From Phoebastria nigripes (Eukaryota; Chordata; Aves; Procellariiformes; Diomedeidae): DNA of 64,000 bases. Under the pieces are notes generated by a model that had not been told where the DNA came from, ran no database searches, and was given only the letters and a program-made list of their open reading frames with translations. The position numbers were made by a program, and so were the translations under genes. This document shows, piece by piece, positions 51,438-62,900 of this stretch (positions are counted from its first letter, which is position 1; the number at the start of each line of letters is the position of its first letter). The stretch lies in the NCBI GenBank assembly GCA_035582835.1, contig JAYKAV010000289.1, positions 486,002 to 550,001 of the forward strand, written 5' to 3'.

Positions 51438-54400
51438 GTGAGAGACCCTGGGCGGCCCTCGGGGCGGCCTCGGCCTCGCTCCGCGCTCTTATACCGCCGG
51501 GAGGGGCCGGGCCGGACCGGCTGGGCCGGAGGCGGCTGCCAGAGCCGCGGTGGTCTGCTCCTTCCCTCCCCCCTGGTCCTGCTGAAGGGGCGGCCTGGCC
51601 CCGACTCGTCCCCTCCGTGCCTGCCGGTGAACCCCCCGCAGGTTCCGNTGCTCCAGCTCGGCCCGGGACGGAGACCTTCCCTGCGGGGAGTTTGCATCCC
51701 TGCCGGTGCCCGGTCCCCGGGGCAGAGCCGGTGGCGAGTGGGCCCGAGGTGCCGGTGTCTGCCTCCTGGCTCTGCCCCTTTGCAACTTTTTACTAATTTA
51801 GACCCTTTATACAAATTGGCAAAGAAACACATGTGCAGCTGCCACAAAGCTAGGAGTTTGAGAGCTGATACTACCACGCTTATCATCATGTTCGGTGTTT
51901 GCTATTTCCTCTGGAGGCTCACTGCCTTTTTGCCTTCTCTCATCCTCCCCATTCCATGCTGTAGAGCACCTGGCCTGAATTTGACTGGCATTCAGGCATC
52001 TCTGCCTCATTCAGATCATGTGAAGGTCACAAATGCATCACTGACACCCGGACAGTTACGGAGGCACCCTGCTTTTAACCATGAACCAGAGGTGTGCAAA
52101 CGTGCTTGAATGTTGCTATGAAATGCCAAAAAGGGGAGGAGGCTTTGAATGTTTTTTGCAGCACTGTTTTTTTTTTTTTTTTTTTTTTTTTTTAGATTAT
52201 AGAGTGTCTTTCTTCTTTTACTTGAAAAGCTGCCAGACTGGGAAAATTTCAACAGCAGAAACTGCAGTACAATCTCATACTAGCCGAGATGCCAGCGTGC
52301 AGACAGATCAAAGTAAAGATGCTGTCCAAGACTTCCAGCAAGAAATCCAAGTAGATTACGCTAGCCTTCTATCATTCCTTCAGAGAGTGGAGGATGCTGT
52401 TATCAAAGAGCTAAATAAAAACTGGAAAAGCCGTGCCTTTGATGGCTTTGAAGTGAACTGGACAGATCAGAATGAAACAGTAAGTTGACAGAATTCAGAT
52501 CCTTGTCATTACCCAAGCAGAGCTGGTTGCAGTGGCTCTAACGCGTTAGTTCTGTTTCTCACTGCTGTGATTGTTCTTTCCAGATTCTAATAATTAGAAA
52601 TTACTGGTTGTTGTTTTCTCCAGCTTTCTCCCTTGCTTGCGGCCTGGCCTTGCTTGGTAAACTGTTCTTCCTGCTAGTGACTGTGTTGCAGCAGCTTTGT
52701 GAGAAGGAAGCCTGCAGTTGGTGTAGGTTTATCTTCAGCTTCCAGTAGCCCTTTAGAGCATGCCGGACTAGCAGTTATCTAGGAACAGTTGCAGTCAGTG
52801 ATTCGGCAGCTCTTCCTATTTAGATTATGTTTGTTTAGTGTACAGTGCTCAAGAGTGGAAGCAATTTGTATCAGTCAGTACATGCTGGTACAGTCGTTTT
52901 CAGACCATTGCTTGTGAAGCTTAGCGAGTGCTAGACTCATACCTGGGGGGCTGTCGTAAATCCTTACAGCACAGCCTTCCAGAGTTGTCGTGCAGCCCCT
53001 GAAGTGTGCAGTCTGTGAGAGGTAATTATGAAGCGACAGTTGGTTTGGTAGGGTCATGTGCTTTGGGTTTTTTTTCCCCCTATAGGAATTCAACAACTTT
53101 TTCATGTATATGTGCTACTTGGACAGAGGGGAAGCCTACGCTGTAACCATATGATCATATGCAGGGGCATGCACAGATCTCATTTCTTTGTGTTTGGAGA
53201 TTATTCCTTCAGTGCTTGAATTTGATCTCTTCCAGGTGTTGTGTTTGCATACGTTGTCATACCCAGAGGCTCAGGATCAAAACCTGCAGGTTACCAGCGT
53301 CTCATGGAATGCAACCGGATCCGTTGTTGCATGTTCGTATGGCCGGTGAGTATCTGAACAGATTGAGAGCACAACTGAGGTTGATGTGACGTCTCAGGCT
53401 GACCTGAGTTTTAGATATGTTCGCTTCCTCTGCAGTAATAAACTATATATATACACACCTTATGCAAGTTAAATAATTCATAGTCAAAGAAACAAAATCT
53501 CAGGGCAGTCTTAAATTATGGCTTTTATTTCTTCTCCTTTCCCCCCTGCCCCGAAAATGGATACATGTACTCTTACTGATTTGTTTCTAGATAGATCCTG
53601 TTTGGAAAGAAAATGTAAAGAGCAGATGCACTTGCAAATATATGTGGGTGAGGTTTGGAAGAACGTGCTTATCTTCATTGAAGATCGTGTTGTTTTAATG
53701 TGGTCTATTAGCACCCCGGATGAACCTGGCACCCATTCACGCGTGCGCCTGATGCCATGGACATGTGCTAACAAACATTTAAGAATTTCTGAACTGAGGG
53801 TTGGACAAAACTTTCATCTAATCCAATGAATGCCTATAGCAGCCTCTCCTTTCTGTGCCCTACTGCTGCCCTTATTCCTTTTTCCTTCCACTACTATTTC
53901 CTTAGATTAAAAGCCCTAGCAAAAAGGAGATCCATGAGTGAATGCGTAGGGAAGAGCAAAACAGGGCAAACCTGTATGTTACTTGCCCCTTCTGCTCTCC
54001 CAGTCTACAGCTGTTTTCAGATTAGAATGTGGTTTCTATGTCTGTGGTTATCCTCAGTAGAATTCCCTTCCATGAACTTACACAGTCTCTGTGAATCTGT
54101 GTAAACTTGTAGCATCTACAACATCCTTTAATAAGGAGTTTCACAGATCAACTACCCATTGGACGAAAAATTGCTCCTTTTGTTTGATCATCTCTCTTCC
54201 AATAAAAGAATTAAGAGCATCAAATAAAGGCAGTAGAAGTCAGGCTCAAAATAATTGCTTCCTGACCTGGCCACTGACTGTTCTGTAGATCTCTGTCCTC
54301 CATATCATCTCCTTGTAGCAAGACAGGACATCGCATTGGTCAGTGTGGTGCTAGTGACAGAATACACGTAACACTTTGGTAAGCGTGCAATGAATGAAAC

Positions 54401-57400
54401 AGAAATAACAAAGAAAGTAGAGTGGCAGGTGTCTCAGCATCCCAGAGTAATAATTCATGAGCCACTTGTGGCAAACAAGTATGGTGGGCATATGGGTATG
54501 CCCATCAAGTATGATGCCCATATGATGGGCATAATCCAATGACTGGGTTGAAATCTCTAGAGCTGGGGTGCATGGCAGGATTTGTGCAGGGTCATCAACA
54601 CCATTTGGTGGTTGTGAAGAATGTTCCTGTGGAGGCACCTGGACTTCAAATCATGCTGCTTATCTCAGGCCAGGCAAGACTCAGTAAATCTTTTCAGCCC
54701 TATCAGTCCTCCAGGTAAGATATTTCCTCGCTGTGTATTCTCAGACCCTGGATCTTTGAGTGCTTGTTTAGAGGAANCATGGCTTGCAAATCAGCAGCAA
54801 TTTGGTCTCCCTGGATTTTCATTCCCAAATACTCACAGCAACTTTCTGTATGTGCCCTTTAGATTGTTCCCATTATTTGAATGGTTAGTAGATCTTGGAA
54901 TAGTGAATCATATCAGAGATTTACTTGCAGGCACTTTGTTCTGTACAGACAGACACATACTGTATATATACTAGCCTGCAGAGAAGTTTCATCACCTCAT
55001 GATCCCTTCACCTCAGTTTTCCTTCAAGCCACGAAGGAGCACGTTTAAATGACGAGTCGGGCATACCACAGCTCTGCTAGACTGGGATTCTCTGAGGAAC
55101 AGACAAGGCAATACGTAGCTTTCTCTTCAGGTTGGACGGTGGGGACTGGAGCACAGAAAAATCCTATGTCTGTACCTGGAATCTGGACAGAAGAGGGTTG
55201 AATCCACAGCGCCCTGACCTAGTGGTGGATGTTCCCAGTTCTGTCATGTGCCTGGCTTTCCACCCCTCCCAGCCTTCACTGATAGCTGGTAGGTTGCTTT
55301 TACCTTAGATCCTATCTGAAATGTACCCTTGTTTCCTTCAGTTTGGGTCATTTTTTTTCTCTCTCTCTCAGCTCAGCCTAAGACTTCTTGCAGAAGTAAC
55401 GGTGTTGCAGCTCCTCAAACTGAGGAACTAATGCTCGCCAACATCAAGTGCACTGTTGCTTCTGGACTGAGAACTGGGACTTGCTCTTTCAGTGACATCT
55501 GCCTTTACATCATCTCCTCAGAGAGAGATGATAGAAGGAAATTCAGCCCTGGGTGTAAGTGGGAAGAGCGTGCTTATCTTGGTAGAGCTATATTCTCTTA
55601 CACCAGAGCTGACTGTGCCCTGTATATAGCTGCCAGTCCTCTGAAGCTGGTGGGCCTGTTTCCACCAGAGCTTCATTTGTGCATTTGTCACCCTTTCTGC
55701 TGAGGACTGCTCTTCCCACTGGCAATAAGAAAAGTTATCCCCAGTTCTGTTGTAATAACAGCGCAAACTGCCTCTTGCATTACTTGTGTTTATGTGCTAT
55801 TAGGCCTTAGATGTTTTATTGGTATCTTTGTCCTTTCAGGTGGGCTGTTCAGTGGGGAGCTGGTGGTGTGGGATACCAGCAGAACAGAAGACCCCGTGAT
55901 CTGGAGGACGGGGATGACAGATGACACTCACACTGATCCAGTCTATCAGGTAACAGAGAACATCTACAGTAGACGCAGCTGGGAGAGGCAAGAGTTGCCA
56001 TTGCTCTATTTCATACTTTCAGTTCGTATTCGCCTTACTGGTGCTGCACCGGAAGCTCTCAGACAGGCTGCTACATTTCAGCGGTTATGTTCTCTTTTGG
56101 TTGGCTATTTTTCCCCAAATTTAGCTACTGAACAGGCATTTGCTGAACTGGACGCTTGCAAGTAAAAATAACTTCTCTCCGCTCAGGATAAATGAAGAGT
56201 AGGCCTGTTCCCATGCTGTAACTGTTTATTGATGCAGGTGCAGCCAACAATACTTGTAGTGGTTTAAAAAGTGTAAGCAGCAAAGCATCACCGATCCTTA
56301 GCTGGAAGCTTAAAGCTACGCGAAGGCTTACAACTTGTCATGCAGGCTGGCTTTCTAGTGGTTTTTGTCCTTCTGGGGTACCGTGACTCTGGGCAATCTG
56401 TGTATTTTCTCATCTGAAAGTCAGGAAAATGCTGCTGTTTATGGCTGGGTGGAAGTGCTATAAATACCACATCTCAAAAGTGATGGCAGGTGAACCATAG
56501 AAACAGCAATACAGAATTCAGCCCTGAATGCCTAAATGCATTTCTCCCCTAGCATCTACGTCCGTGTGCCAGCTCCCAGCAGAAGCTGGTTTGGTACCAA
56601 GATCACTGGCTGCCACCTGGCTCTGCTCCCGTCTTCTCTCAGCGGGTCAGGGGACCGCAGGCTGCTGAGGGTGGGCGTGGCAGTCGTGACAGTCCCCCTT
56701 GTCATGAGCTCATGGCATTTGGAACAGGTTAACTGGTTACCTGACACCAAGCACAGAAACCACGCCCGGCTGTTGAGCGTGTCGACAGACGGAAAGATCC
56801 TGGTGTGGAGGAAGGAAGGAGATGGCCGGCTGGCCTTGGCCGAAGGATTCGCCATGGTGGCTCAGCAGATCCCTCGCAGCACTCGGCTGAAGAAGGTGAG
56901 TTCAGCAGTTCAAAGAGGGCTGATTTGACAAAAACACTCTGAACTCTGGAGTGCATGTGGCAGAGCTCGCCTTCCACATGAGAAGGGCCAGGAAAAGCCC
57001 TTTTTGAACATACGCACTAACCCTTGATCCCCATCTCCTTTCCCATACTGAAATCACTCCCTGGAAGACTGGCAACTGCTGAGGTTTTGCCATACTCTAA
57101 AGAGAAGCTGCTGGGATGGAGANGAGAACTTGCTTATAATACTACTAATTCACATGAATCCCCTTGTAGGAGGATGCTGCAGAGGTTCAAGGCTGAGCAG
57201 TGCTACAAACATCATAGCTGGTGCAAGCTGTGCAGCGAACAGCTTGTTGGGTCCCTGGCAGGCTGGTTCATGCTGCTCTAACTGCAGGTGCATTTCACTG
57301 GAGCCCCCAGCTCTTACCACAGCTTTGTCTCTCTTTCTCCCAGTTTGCCTGGGGAGAGGCAGCCGTGGGCGTGACCTCGCTCTCTTTTTCACACTTCGAT

Positions 57401-59400
57401 CCCCGCGTGTTTGTTGTCGGTGTGGAAGGTGGCTATCCCCTGAAGTGCTCCACTGCAGCAGAGACGCTGGCTCTCCATCGGACAGGCAGTTCTGTTCCCC
57501 TCAGGGCACCAGCGGAGCTCGCTTTCTCCCCGCACGGTGGGCCAGTGTACTCCGTGAGCTGCTCGCCCTTCCACAGGCAAGTGCTGTGAATTAACACCGC
57601 TGCTGCATGTTGGGCACAAATTACTGCCTGGCTCTACATGTGCATTTTTCAAATAGCCCCCGTGTGTGTGTGTGCACACGCGCGTGTACAAGTTCCAAAA
57701 AAGGGTCACCTGGCATTGGGACGTGATGAAGTAACTTCCCATCGTAGGAGAAACAATGTCCATTGGCTCTGGTGAAGCTGCCCACTGGAACATGCCGCGT
57801 GTGGGCGCAGCATGGGTCACACAAAATAGCGTTTGTACTCGGGCCAGCACAGAACATCAGCACCTTCCTTAGATCATCCTAGACGTTAATATTAAAGAGC
57901 AATTTAAAGACAAGGGGAGGAGCTGGAAAAGTCATTTATTTATCAGTGCTTCAGTGATCTGCCCATCAGAAATCTTACTAGGAGCTGCCTGAATTTCAAT
58001 TAGAAGCTCCCATCTCTGCCTGCATTTACCACCATCCATGGAAGAGGCCCCAAGCCCTGTTTCTATGAAACATGCTGACAGCCCAGGCTTGCATTTAATT
58101 TGCATGAGACAAACACAACTCTAACAATGCCTGTCTCTAGATCAGCAGTTCTCNCAACCCACCATCAATACTCAGCAGACAACACGAGCCCTCATTAAAC
58201 TTAATTGAGGGCAGTAACAAAGCTGTGTCTCTACAGACCACGTCCCAGGGTACAGCTTGGAAATCACTGCTTTAGGAAACACATTCAGACCTTTGCAAAG
58301 CAGTAATGTTGTCCAAGATTACGCTCCTCGACTTATTTTTTTGTCCTGTATCTTTATCAATAAAGCCAAAAANGTTGTTTCTTGCTTCCTCCCTCCCCCA
58401 GGAACCTCTTTCTGAGCTGTGGGACTGATGGACAAGTTCACTTGCACTCCATGTTGCAGACACAAGCCCTCGTTTCTCTTCAACTATCAAAGAAATACCT
58501 CTTCTGTGTACGCTGGTCTCCAGTTCGACCACTGGTCTTTGCAGCTGCATCTGGGGAAGGCAAGTAACTGCAGGTGCCTATTCTCGGACATAAAATTAAG
58601 ATTGTGCTGAGTATTAATTAGTACAAGTCAACTGTGAGAAATGCTAATCAGTACAAGTAGAGAGCAATGACCACGGTTTGTACTGTGTAATTAGTATAAT
58701 GGAGTAACTTCTAACTACCAAGACAACTTCAGTCACAGTTATTTTTCACTTTTGATGATACCTTTACTTCTGTTGCCACAGCCATTCACAGGGCTAGAAC
58801 ATGGCAAGATTACTGTGGCTAAAACTTATTTCCAGCTTCCTTGTTTTTGACATTTACTTCTAGGGCTAATGGTTTAAAACAAGAAATTTTTCCCTAGAAA
58901 ATTGCCCAAACATTTTTGAGTTAAGGAATGGAGACTTCACAGAATTTGGCAAGCTGGTTTCAGGTCTCCGACAGCAGAATAAATCTGCGCTGTCTTGCAG
59001 TGACATCGGCTATCTGTCACAGCCTGGACACCATCAGAGGGAAGGGGAAACAGGTTAAAAAGAAAAACTCGTAAGTTCCAGACTAAGCAGACAGATAGTC
59101 CTCTGCTGTTAAATACAAAGTCCGTTGCCATAAAGCTGCAATCAATGTTTCTGTTCTATAGGAGATGTGCACCTGTTTGACTTTGAGAAGAGCTCGCAGA
59201 AGCCTGCCGTTTCCATGAAGCAGGCTGCGGATGAATGCCCCGTGTACTGTTTAGAATTTAACATCAAGCAAACTCAGCTCTTGGCAGCAGGGGATGCTAC
59301 CGGTACAGTCAAAGTCTGGCAGCTGAGTTCTGACTTCACTGAGCAGGGACCCAGGGAAATGAACCATCTGGAGCAGCTGGCAAGCGAGATCACGGACTAA
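51360..59400 (+). CDS. DYNC2I2: DYNC2I2 (WDR34), cytoplasmic dynein-2 intermediate chain 2 (9 coding exons)
   Basis: This is a WD40 intermediate chain of dynein-2, the retrograde intraflagellar transport motor of cilia. With DYNC2I1 it links the heavy chains to light chains. Nine exons join in frame to 502 codons plus stop (498 with an alternative exon 2 start); human has 536 residues. The N-terminal part holds QT-type light-chain motifs (KSCQT, SVQTD), then a helix with [17 protein letters not shown] and FDGFEVNW. The rest is the beta-propeller: [86 protein letters not shown]. Exons 7 and 8 end in GC rather than GT donors. The exon 1-2 junction is not settled (see findings). The gene is convergent with SPTAN1 and almost touches its 3' end. 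Confidence 0.95.
52167..52193 (+). repeat. T homopolymer (27)
   Basis: A 27-T run followed by AG, about 30 bases before DYNC2I2 exon 2. It may act as part of a pyrimidine tract, but the AG after it is out of frame. Confidence 0.9.
52225..52479 (+). CDS. DYNC2I2: DYNC2I2 exon 2
   Basis: Encodes [27 protein letters not shown] and the helix [20 protein letters not shown], ending NET before gtaagt. The start at 52225 keeps KSCQT as in human but would follow TG instead of AG. An in-frame canonical AG at 52235-52236 would start the exon at 52237 and drop KSCQ. Confidence 0.8.
53236..53345 (+). CDS. DYNC2I2: DYNC2I2 exon 3
   Basis: Encodes [16 protein letters not shown] and [18 protein letters not shown], the first propeller blade. 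Acceptor ctcttccag, donor gtgagt, phase 2 out. Confidence 0.95.
53930..54310 (+). repeat. CR1-like LINE remnant in DYNC2I2 intron 3
   Basis: The segments acatcctttaataaggagtt, tcacagatcaactacccatt and ggacgaaaaattgctccttt resemble the 3' part of CR1-type elements in sauropsids. Strongly diverged, no open frame. Confidence 0.5.
54486..54532. repeat. two adjacent perfect inverted repeats
   Basis: GGGCATA/TATGCCC (54486-54503, 4-nt loop) and ATGCCCAT/ATGGGCAT (54514-54532, 3-nt loop). They share the TGGGCAT core and could fold as two small hairpins. Confidence 0.85.
55131..55288 (+). CDS. DYNC2I2: DYNC2I2 exon 4
   Basis: Encodes [20 protein letters not shown] through [20 protein letters not shown], then A plus one base. 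Acceptor ctcttcag, donor gtaggt. Confidence 0.95.
55840..55949 (+). CDS. DYNC2I2: DYNC2I2 exon 5
   Basis: Encodes [20 protein letters not shown], then [15 protein letters not shown]. Acceptor tcctttcag, donor gtaaca. Confidence 0.96.
56728..56895 (+). CDS. DYNC2I2: DYNC2I2 exon 6
   Basis: Encodes [35 protein letters not shown] and [16 protein letters not shown]. 56 codons, phase 0, donor gtgagt. Confidence 0.96.
57344..57576 (+). CDS. DYNC2I2: DYNC2I2 exon 7 (GC donor)
   Basis: Encodes [20 protein letters not shown] through [14 protein letters not shown]. It ends CACAG followed by GCAAGT, a GC-AG intron. No GT alternative keeps the frame into exon 8. Confidence 0.93.
58402..58559 (+). CDS. 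DYNC2I2: DYNC2I2 exon 8 (GC donor)
   Basis: Encodes [20 protein letters not shown] through [16 protein letters not shown]. It ends GGGGAAG followed by GCAAGT, a second GC donor. The nearby GT (gtaact) would break the frame into exon 9. Confidence 0.93.
59162..59400 (+). CDS. DYNC2I2: DYNC2I2 exon 9 (terminal)
   Basis: Encodes [40 protein letters not shown] and [19 protein letters not shown] to TAA. It holds the last WD blade. Acceptor gttctatag. Confidence 0.96.
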
Positions 59401-59552
59401 GGCAGCAACACAACCAGCTGCATGAAGCGTATTACTACTCTGACTCCAGGAAAAGTCGCCCACTCACCCCTTCCACAGTGCTGGCCTGTAAAACACACAT
59501 AACCATGACAGCTGGAGTTTCATCCACATAACAGTGAAATTTGCATTTAGCC

Positions 59553-59558
59553 ATTAAA
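59553..59558 (+). terminator. DYNC2I2: DYNC2I2 polyadenylation signal (ATTAAA)
   Basis: The common variant hexamer ATTAAA, 153 bases past the DYNC2I2 stop. No AATAAA is nearer. Confidence 0.65.
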
Positions 59559-59587
59559 CACAAGATGATGTGGTTCGACCAGTAACT

Positions 59588-59593
59588 TTTATT
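59588..59593 (-). terminator. SPTAN1: SPTAN1 polyadenylation signal
   Basis: TTTATT on the plus strand is AATAAA on the minus strand, about 190 bases past the SPTAN1 stop. It is only 30 bp from the opposing DYNC2I2 signal. Confidence 0.7.
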
Positions 59594-59783
59594 GAAGCAC
59601 ACTGCAATATGTTTGTTTTCCCTAAGAGTTTTAAGCTAAGCAGTTTAAGGTTACATCATAAAGTAACACTGATTATTGTAGAGCACAAAGAGAGAGAGAG
59701 AGAAGAGAGACACACACACATGCAGAGCTATAGTCAGCAAACGTGAGCATGTTCTTTGCATCTTTTGGTACTAGTGTTTTAGA
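59594..59783 (-). other. SPTAN1: SPTAN1 3' UTR (putative)
   Basis: Between the SPTAN1 stop and its AATAAA. Short (about 190 nt), with a compound microsatellite. Confidence 0.65.
59687..59719. repeat. (AG)n-(AC)n microsatellite in SPTAN1 3' UTR
   Basis: agagagagagag followed by acacacacac, with a short interruption, inside the putative SPTAN1 3' UTR. Confidence 0.85.
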
Positions 59784-59909
59784 TCAATTCACAAAGAGTG
59801 AACGTGTAAATTCTATGTAGTCGTAGGCAGAAGGAAGTTCTCTGCCCTTGCCATCCATGTAGGGCTTCATGTGAGAAATGCAGTAATCGGCTTGTTCCCG
59901 GGTCAGGTT
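59784..59909 (-). CDS. SPTAN1: SPTAN1 terminal exon
   Basis: Encodes [34 protein letters not shown] and TRSLFVN, then TGA. It is the last, calcium-insensitive EF-hand pair. Acceptor tctttcag. Confidence 0.97.
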   Translation of the reverse strand, partial: NLTREQADYCISHMKPYMDGKGRELPSAYDYIEFTRSLFVN

Positions 59910-62900
59910 CTGAAAGACAAAAGACAGCACGGAGGTGGAGATGGGCACTTTGAGGCTGCAGATGGGGCATTTACAAGCAGCCCTCCCATTCCCAGGGGCA
60001 CACAGCCCAGAGCAGGAGCCAGAGCAGCAGAACTACACCCGGCATGGAAACGCTCTGGCTGTTCACACTATTTGGTTAAGGGTTGGAAGGTCTGACCTGA
60101 GTCTTCCCACCAAAGAGAAGACAAAACAGGTAACTGATATAAGGAAGCAGTGCAACTTCTTTATTTCTCTGCCAGCTGGTGGGATTCAGACAGGAAAAAC
60201 TTGCTGTCTTGGCAGGGCCGTGCGAGGGAGGAGACGTTCATACTGTCTAAGCTTAGGCTTAAGTTTCTCCTTTGACTTGCTGTCTGGAGAAACATCTCCC
60301 TCTAGTCTCCCAAATGACTAAAGGAAAGCATGAGTTTCTGAGGACAGATACAGTGAATGCACCCCCTTCCCAGGCCTTTGAGCTACTCGAGTAGTTCTTT
60401 GGCAGTTAAAGCTTTTCCTCTTCCTCTATAGAGCCAAGAAAGCAANGGCGAAGGGCCGTTACCATCGTTTCTGTTTGCTGCAGAGGATACCCCTGCAGGT
60501 TCAGAACTGACTCAACACAGCGACATGAACCTCCAAGCAACCAGTGCTGGTCTTTGTTAACGGTCTATGAACAACAAGCCTCCGTTTGTTCCTCCCTGGT
60601 GGGCCACAACCAGTACGTACCTGGTAGAGCTCCTCCTTGGTCACATAGGGCTTCCCCTCTGAGCTGAGGGCACGGAAAGCGCTCTCGATCTCCTCGCTGG
60701 ATTTCACATTCTCCGTTTCCCTGCTGATCATAAATGCCATATACTCCTGCAGCGAGACGTGTCCATCCCTGCCGGTGAAACACAGCGTGTTAACACTGCC
60801 GTCCGTTAATACCCTGAGCACAGTGCTTCCATACCCTCCTGAGAGGGGCTTTAGCTTTTCTGGGAGGAGTGAAAGTCTTAACNCAGGAGACTGTCAGCAC
60901 CAGATCATTTTCTAAAGTGAACTTCTTCTTCACGAGTGTCAGTCTTACCTTCATAAAGACTCTTTTACAAAGAATTGTTGTGAAAACAACCGTAGCCTCT
61001 CCACAACAGCTCTCAGCCTGTGAGAGACCTTCCAGCCAGCTCCCCAAAGGATACCAATACAATATTTTGCAATACAAAAGGTTGAAGCCACGTACCTATT
61101 GGGATCTACAGTGTCAAGAATAGACTCAAACTCTGGGTCTGGCTCTCCTTCCTCAACCATAGGCAGGTCATAGCCGAGAGAGCGCAAGCAAGACTTAAAC
61201 TCCTGGTGATTAAGTCGTCCAGATTTGTCCTTGTCAAAGTGCCTAAAAACATAAAAACAAAGCCCACATTTTTAAGTGTCAGTTGTTGAGTACCAAAAGC
61301 TATAAAGTGGGCTGAAAACTAGAACAGATGATAACTAGCCCACTATTCTGGACAAATGAGCTTGAATCAACGAATAGTTCTATCATACATACATAAAAAG
61401 TAAGCACAAATTCTTTACTTTGCTTAAAAAGCATCCAAGAAATTGCTATAATCCCAGCTGGAATTCACGGGCACTCCCAGTTCCTACACCACTGTGCCCA
61501 CAAGTGAGTGTGCCCAGGAGAGGCTGTGGCTGCACCCAGCCAGCAACAGGTGTCTCTGGAGGCTCTTGCCATCTGGCAGAGATCAGAGCACCTCGGCACA
61601 AAATTGGGCAGAAAATAAAGGAGCTACAAACAGATCAGTCAGAGAATCCTGTGAACAGGAGCCATCCACGTGCCAGAAATATCTCACAAGCATTCCTCTG
61701 GCATGCTTTCCCTGCGACTCACTTGAACATCATGCTGAACTCCTTCAAAGCCTCCTCGGTGACTCCAGTTGTGTTTCTGAAAAGGAAGAAGCAAAGCTAG
61801 TGAACAGTTCCTCAACTGCAGAATTCTGCTGGAGTTCATCTGCCCCAAGCCAGCATCTGCATCAGAAGGTGAGGACAAATGAGCAAACAATACATTACAT
61901 CACCACAGCTCAACAGAGGAAATCAACTCCTCCAAGATCTCGTCATTGCTAATGGCCAACAGGAACTATTTCCAGAACTGCTAACTTCACCCCTCTGAAG
62001 ACAGCCAGGAGGTGGTGGGGATTTACAAGCTCACTACACCCATTAGTCAGAGCACAGGAGAGACTCATTAGCACGGATCACACAAGGTTTGTTTTTAGAC
62101 ACAGCCAGATGTGTCTCCTATCTGTTATCCCCCCCCAAGTTAGACACGCTTTACACTGCACATGGGGTAGGCAATACCGAGCTTGAATCTGCTGCTCCAG
62201 ATTGTGCTGCATTCTCATCCCCAGCTGGTCAAGCTGGTCCCACTGCTGTGCCAGCCCCACGGTGCTGTGTTCCGTGTACTTGTTGTCCAAAATAAGTGCC
62301 TCTTCCATGGCTGCTCCAAGGTCCTCAATCTTCTTCAGCTGGCTCCTCATAGCTCGGATCTCCTGGTGCTTGCGCTGTTAGGTGGGAATGAAGAGGAGAA
62401 AATCAAGGAGCACAAAAAACTCCACCCTTAAAAAGTTAGAACACAGGCTGGCAGGGGAGGAAGGGTTATACTCTTCTTCTTCTGCTAGGATTATATATAC
62501 ATATACTGGGATTTGTAAAATAGTATTCAAAACGATCTTCCTCTTCATGTACACTGTTGGAAACCAACAGGGCTTGCAAACCAGTTCTTGAGACAAAAAA
62601 CCCCTCTTATTAGGAAACGTGCTGAAAATACTGTATCCTCTCTGCCCTACCCCGCTCATTTAGGAAAAAAGAACAAAAAGGAAAACTACATCAGAGTGTT
62701 GTTTAATGGCTTGTGATATAAGTAGACATCAGATATGTAAATAGGTAATCCCAAAGGTCTCTTCAGTACTCAAAATGTGTAAAATCAATTAAGATTTTAC
62801 CATATAATTACATGCATTTCCATTCCCACCCTGTGTTCCCAAGTCATCAGTTGGGAAAGGTGTTTTAGCAATAGGTGAGCCTTGCTTACTTTAGTAGCTT

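Larger units (their letters stand above)
50690..51780. promoter_or_regulatory. DYNC2I2: CpG island promoter of DYNC2I2
   Basis: CpG-dense DNA covering the first coding exon and about 650 bp upstream. No TATA box. Contains a consensus CRE and an X-box-like palindrome just before the ATG. Confidence 0.85.

Noticed and set aside
50501..52109. Open frames of up to 262 codons around the DYNC2I2 start
   Set aside because: They run through the CpG island and the true first exon in wrong frames. The 26-codon exon 1 is the only part matching the family.
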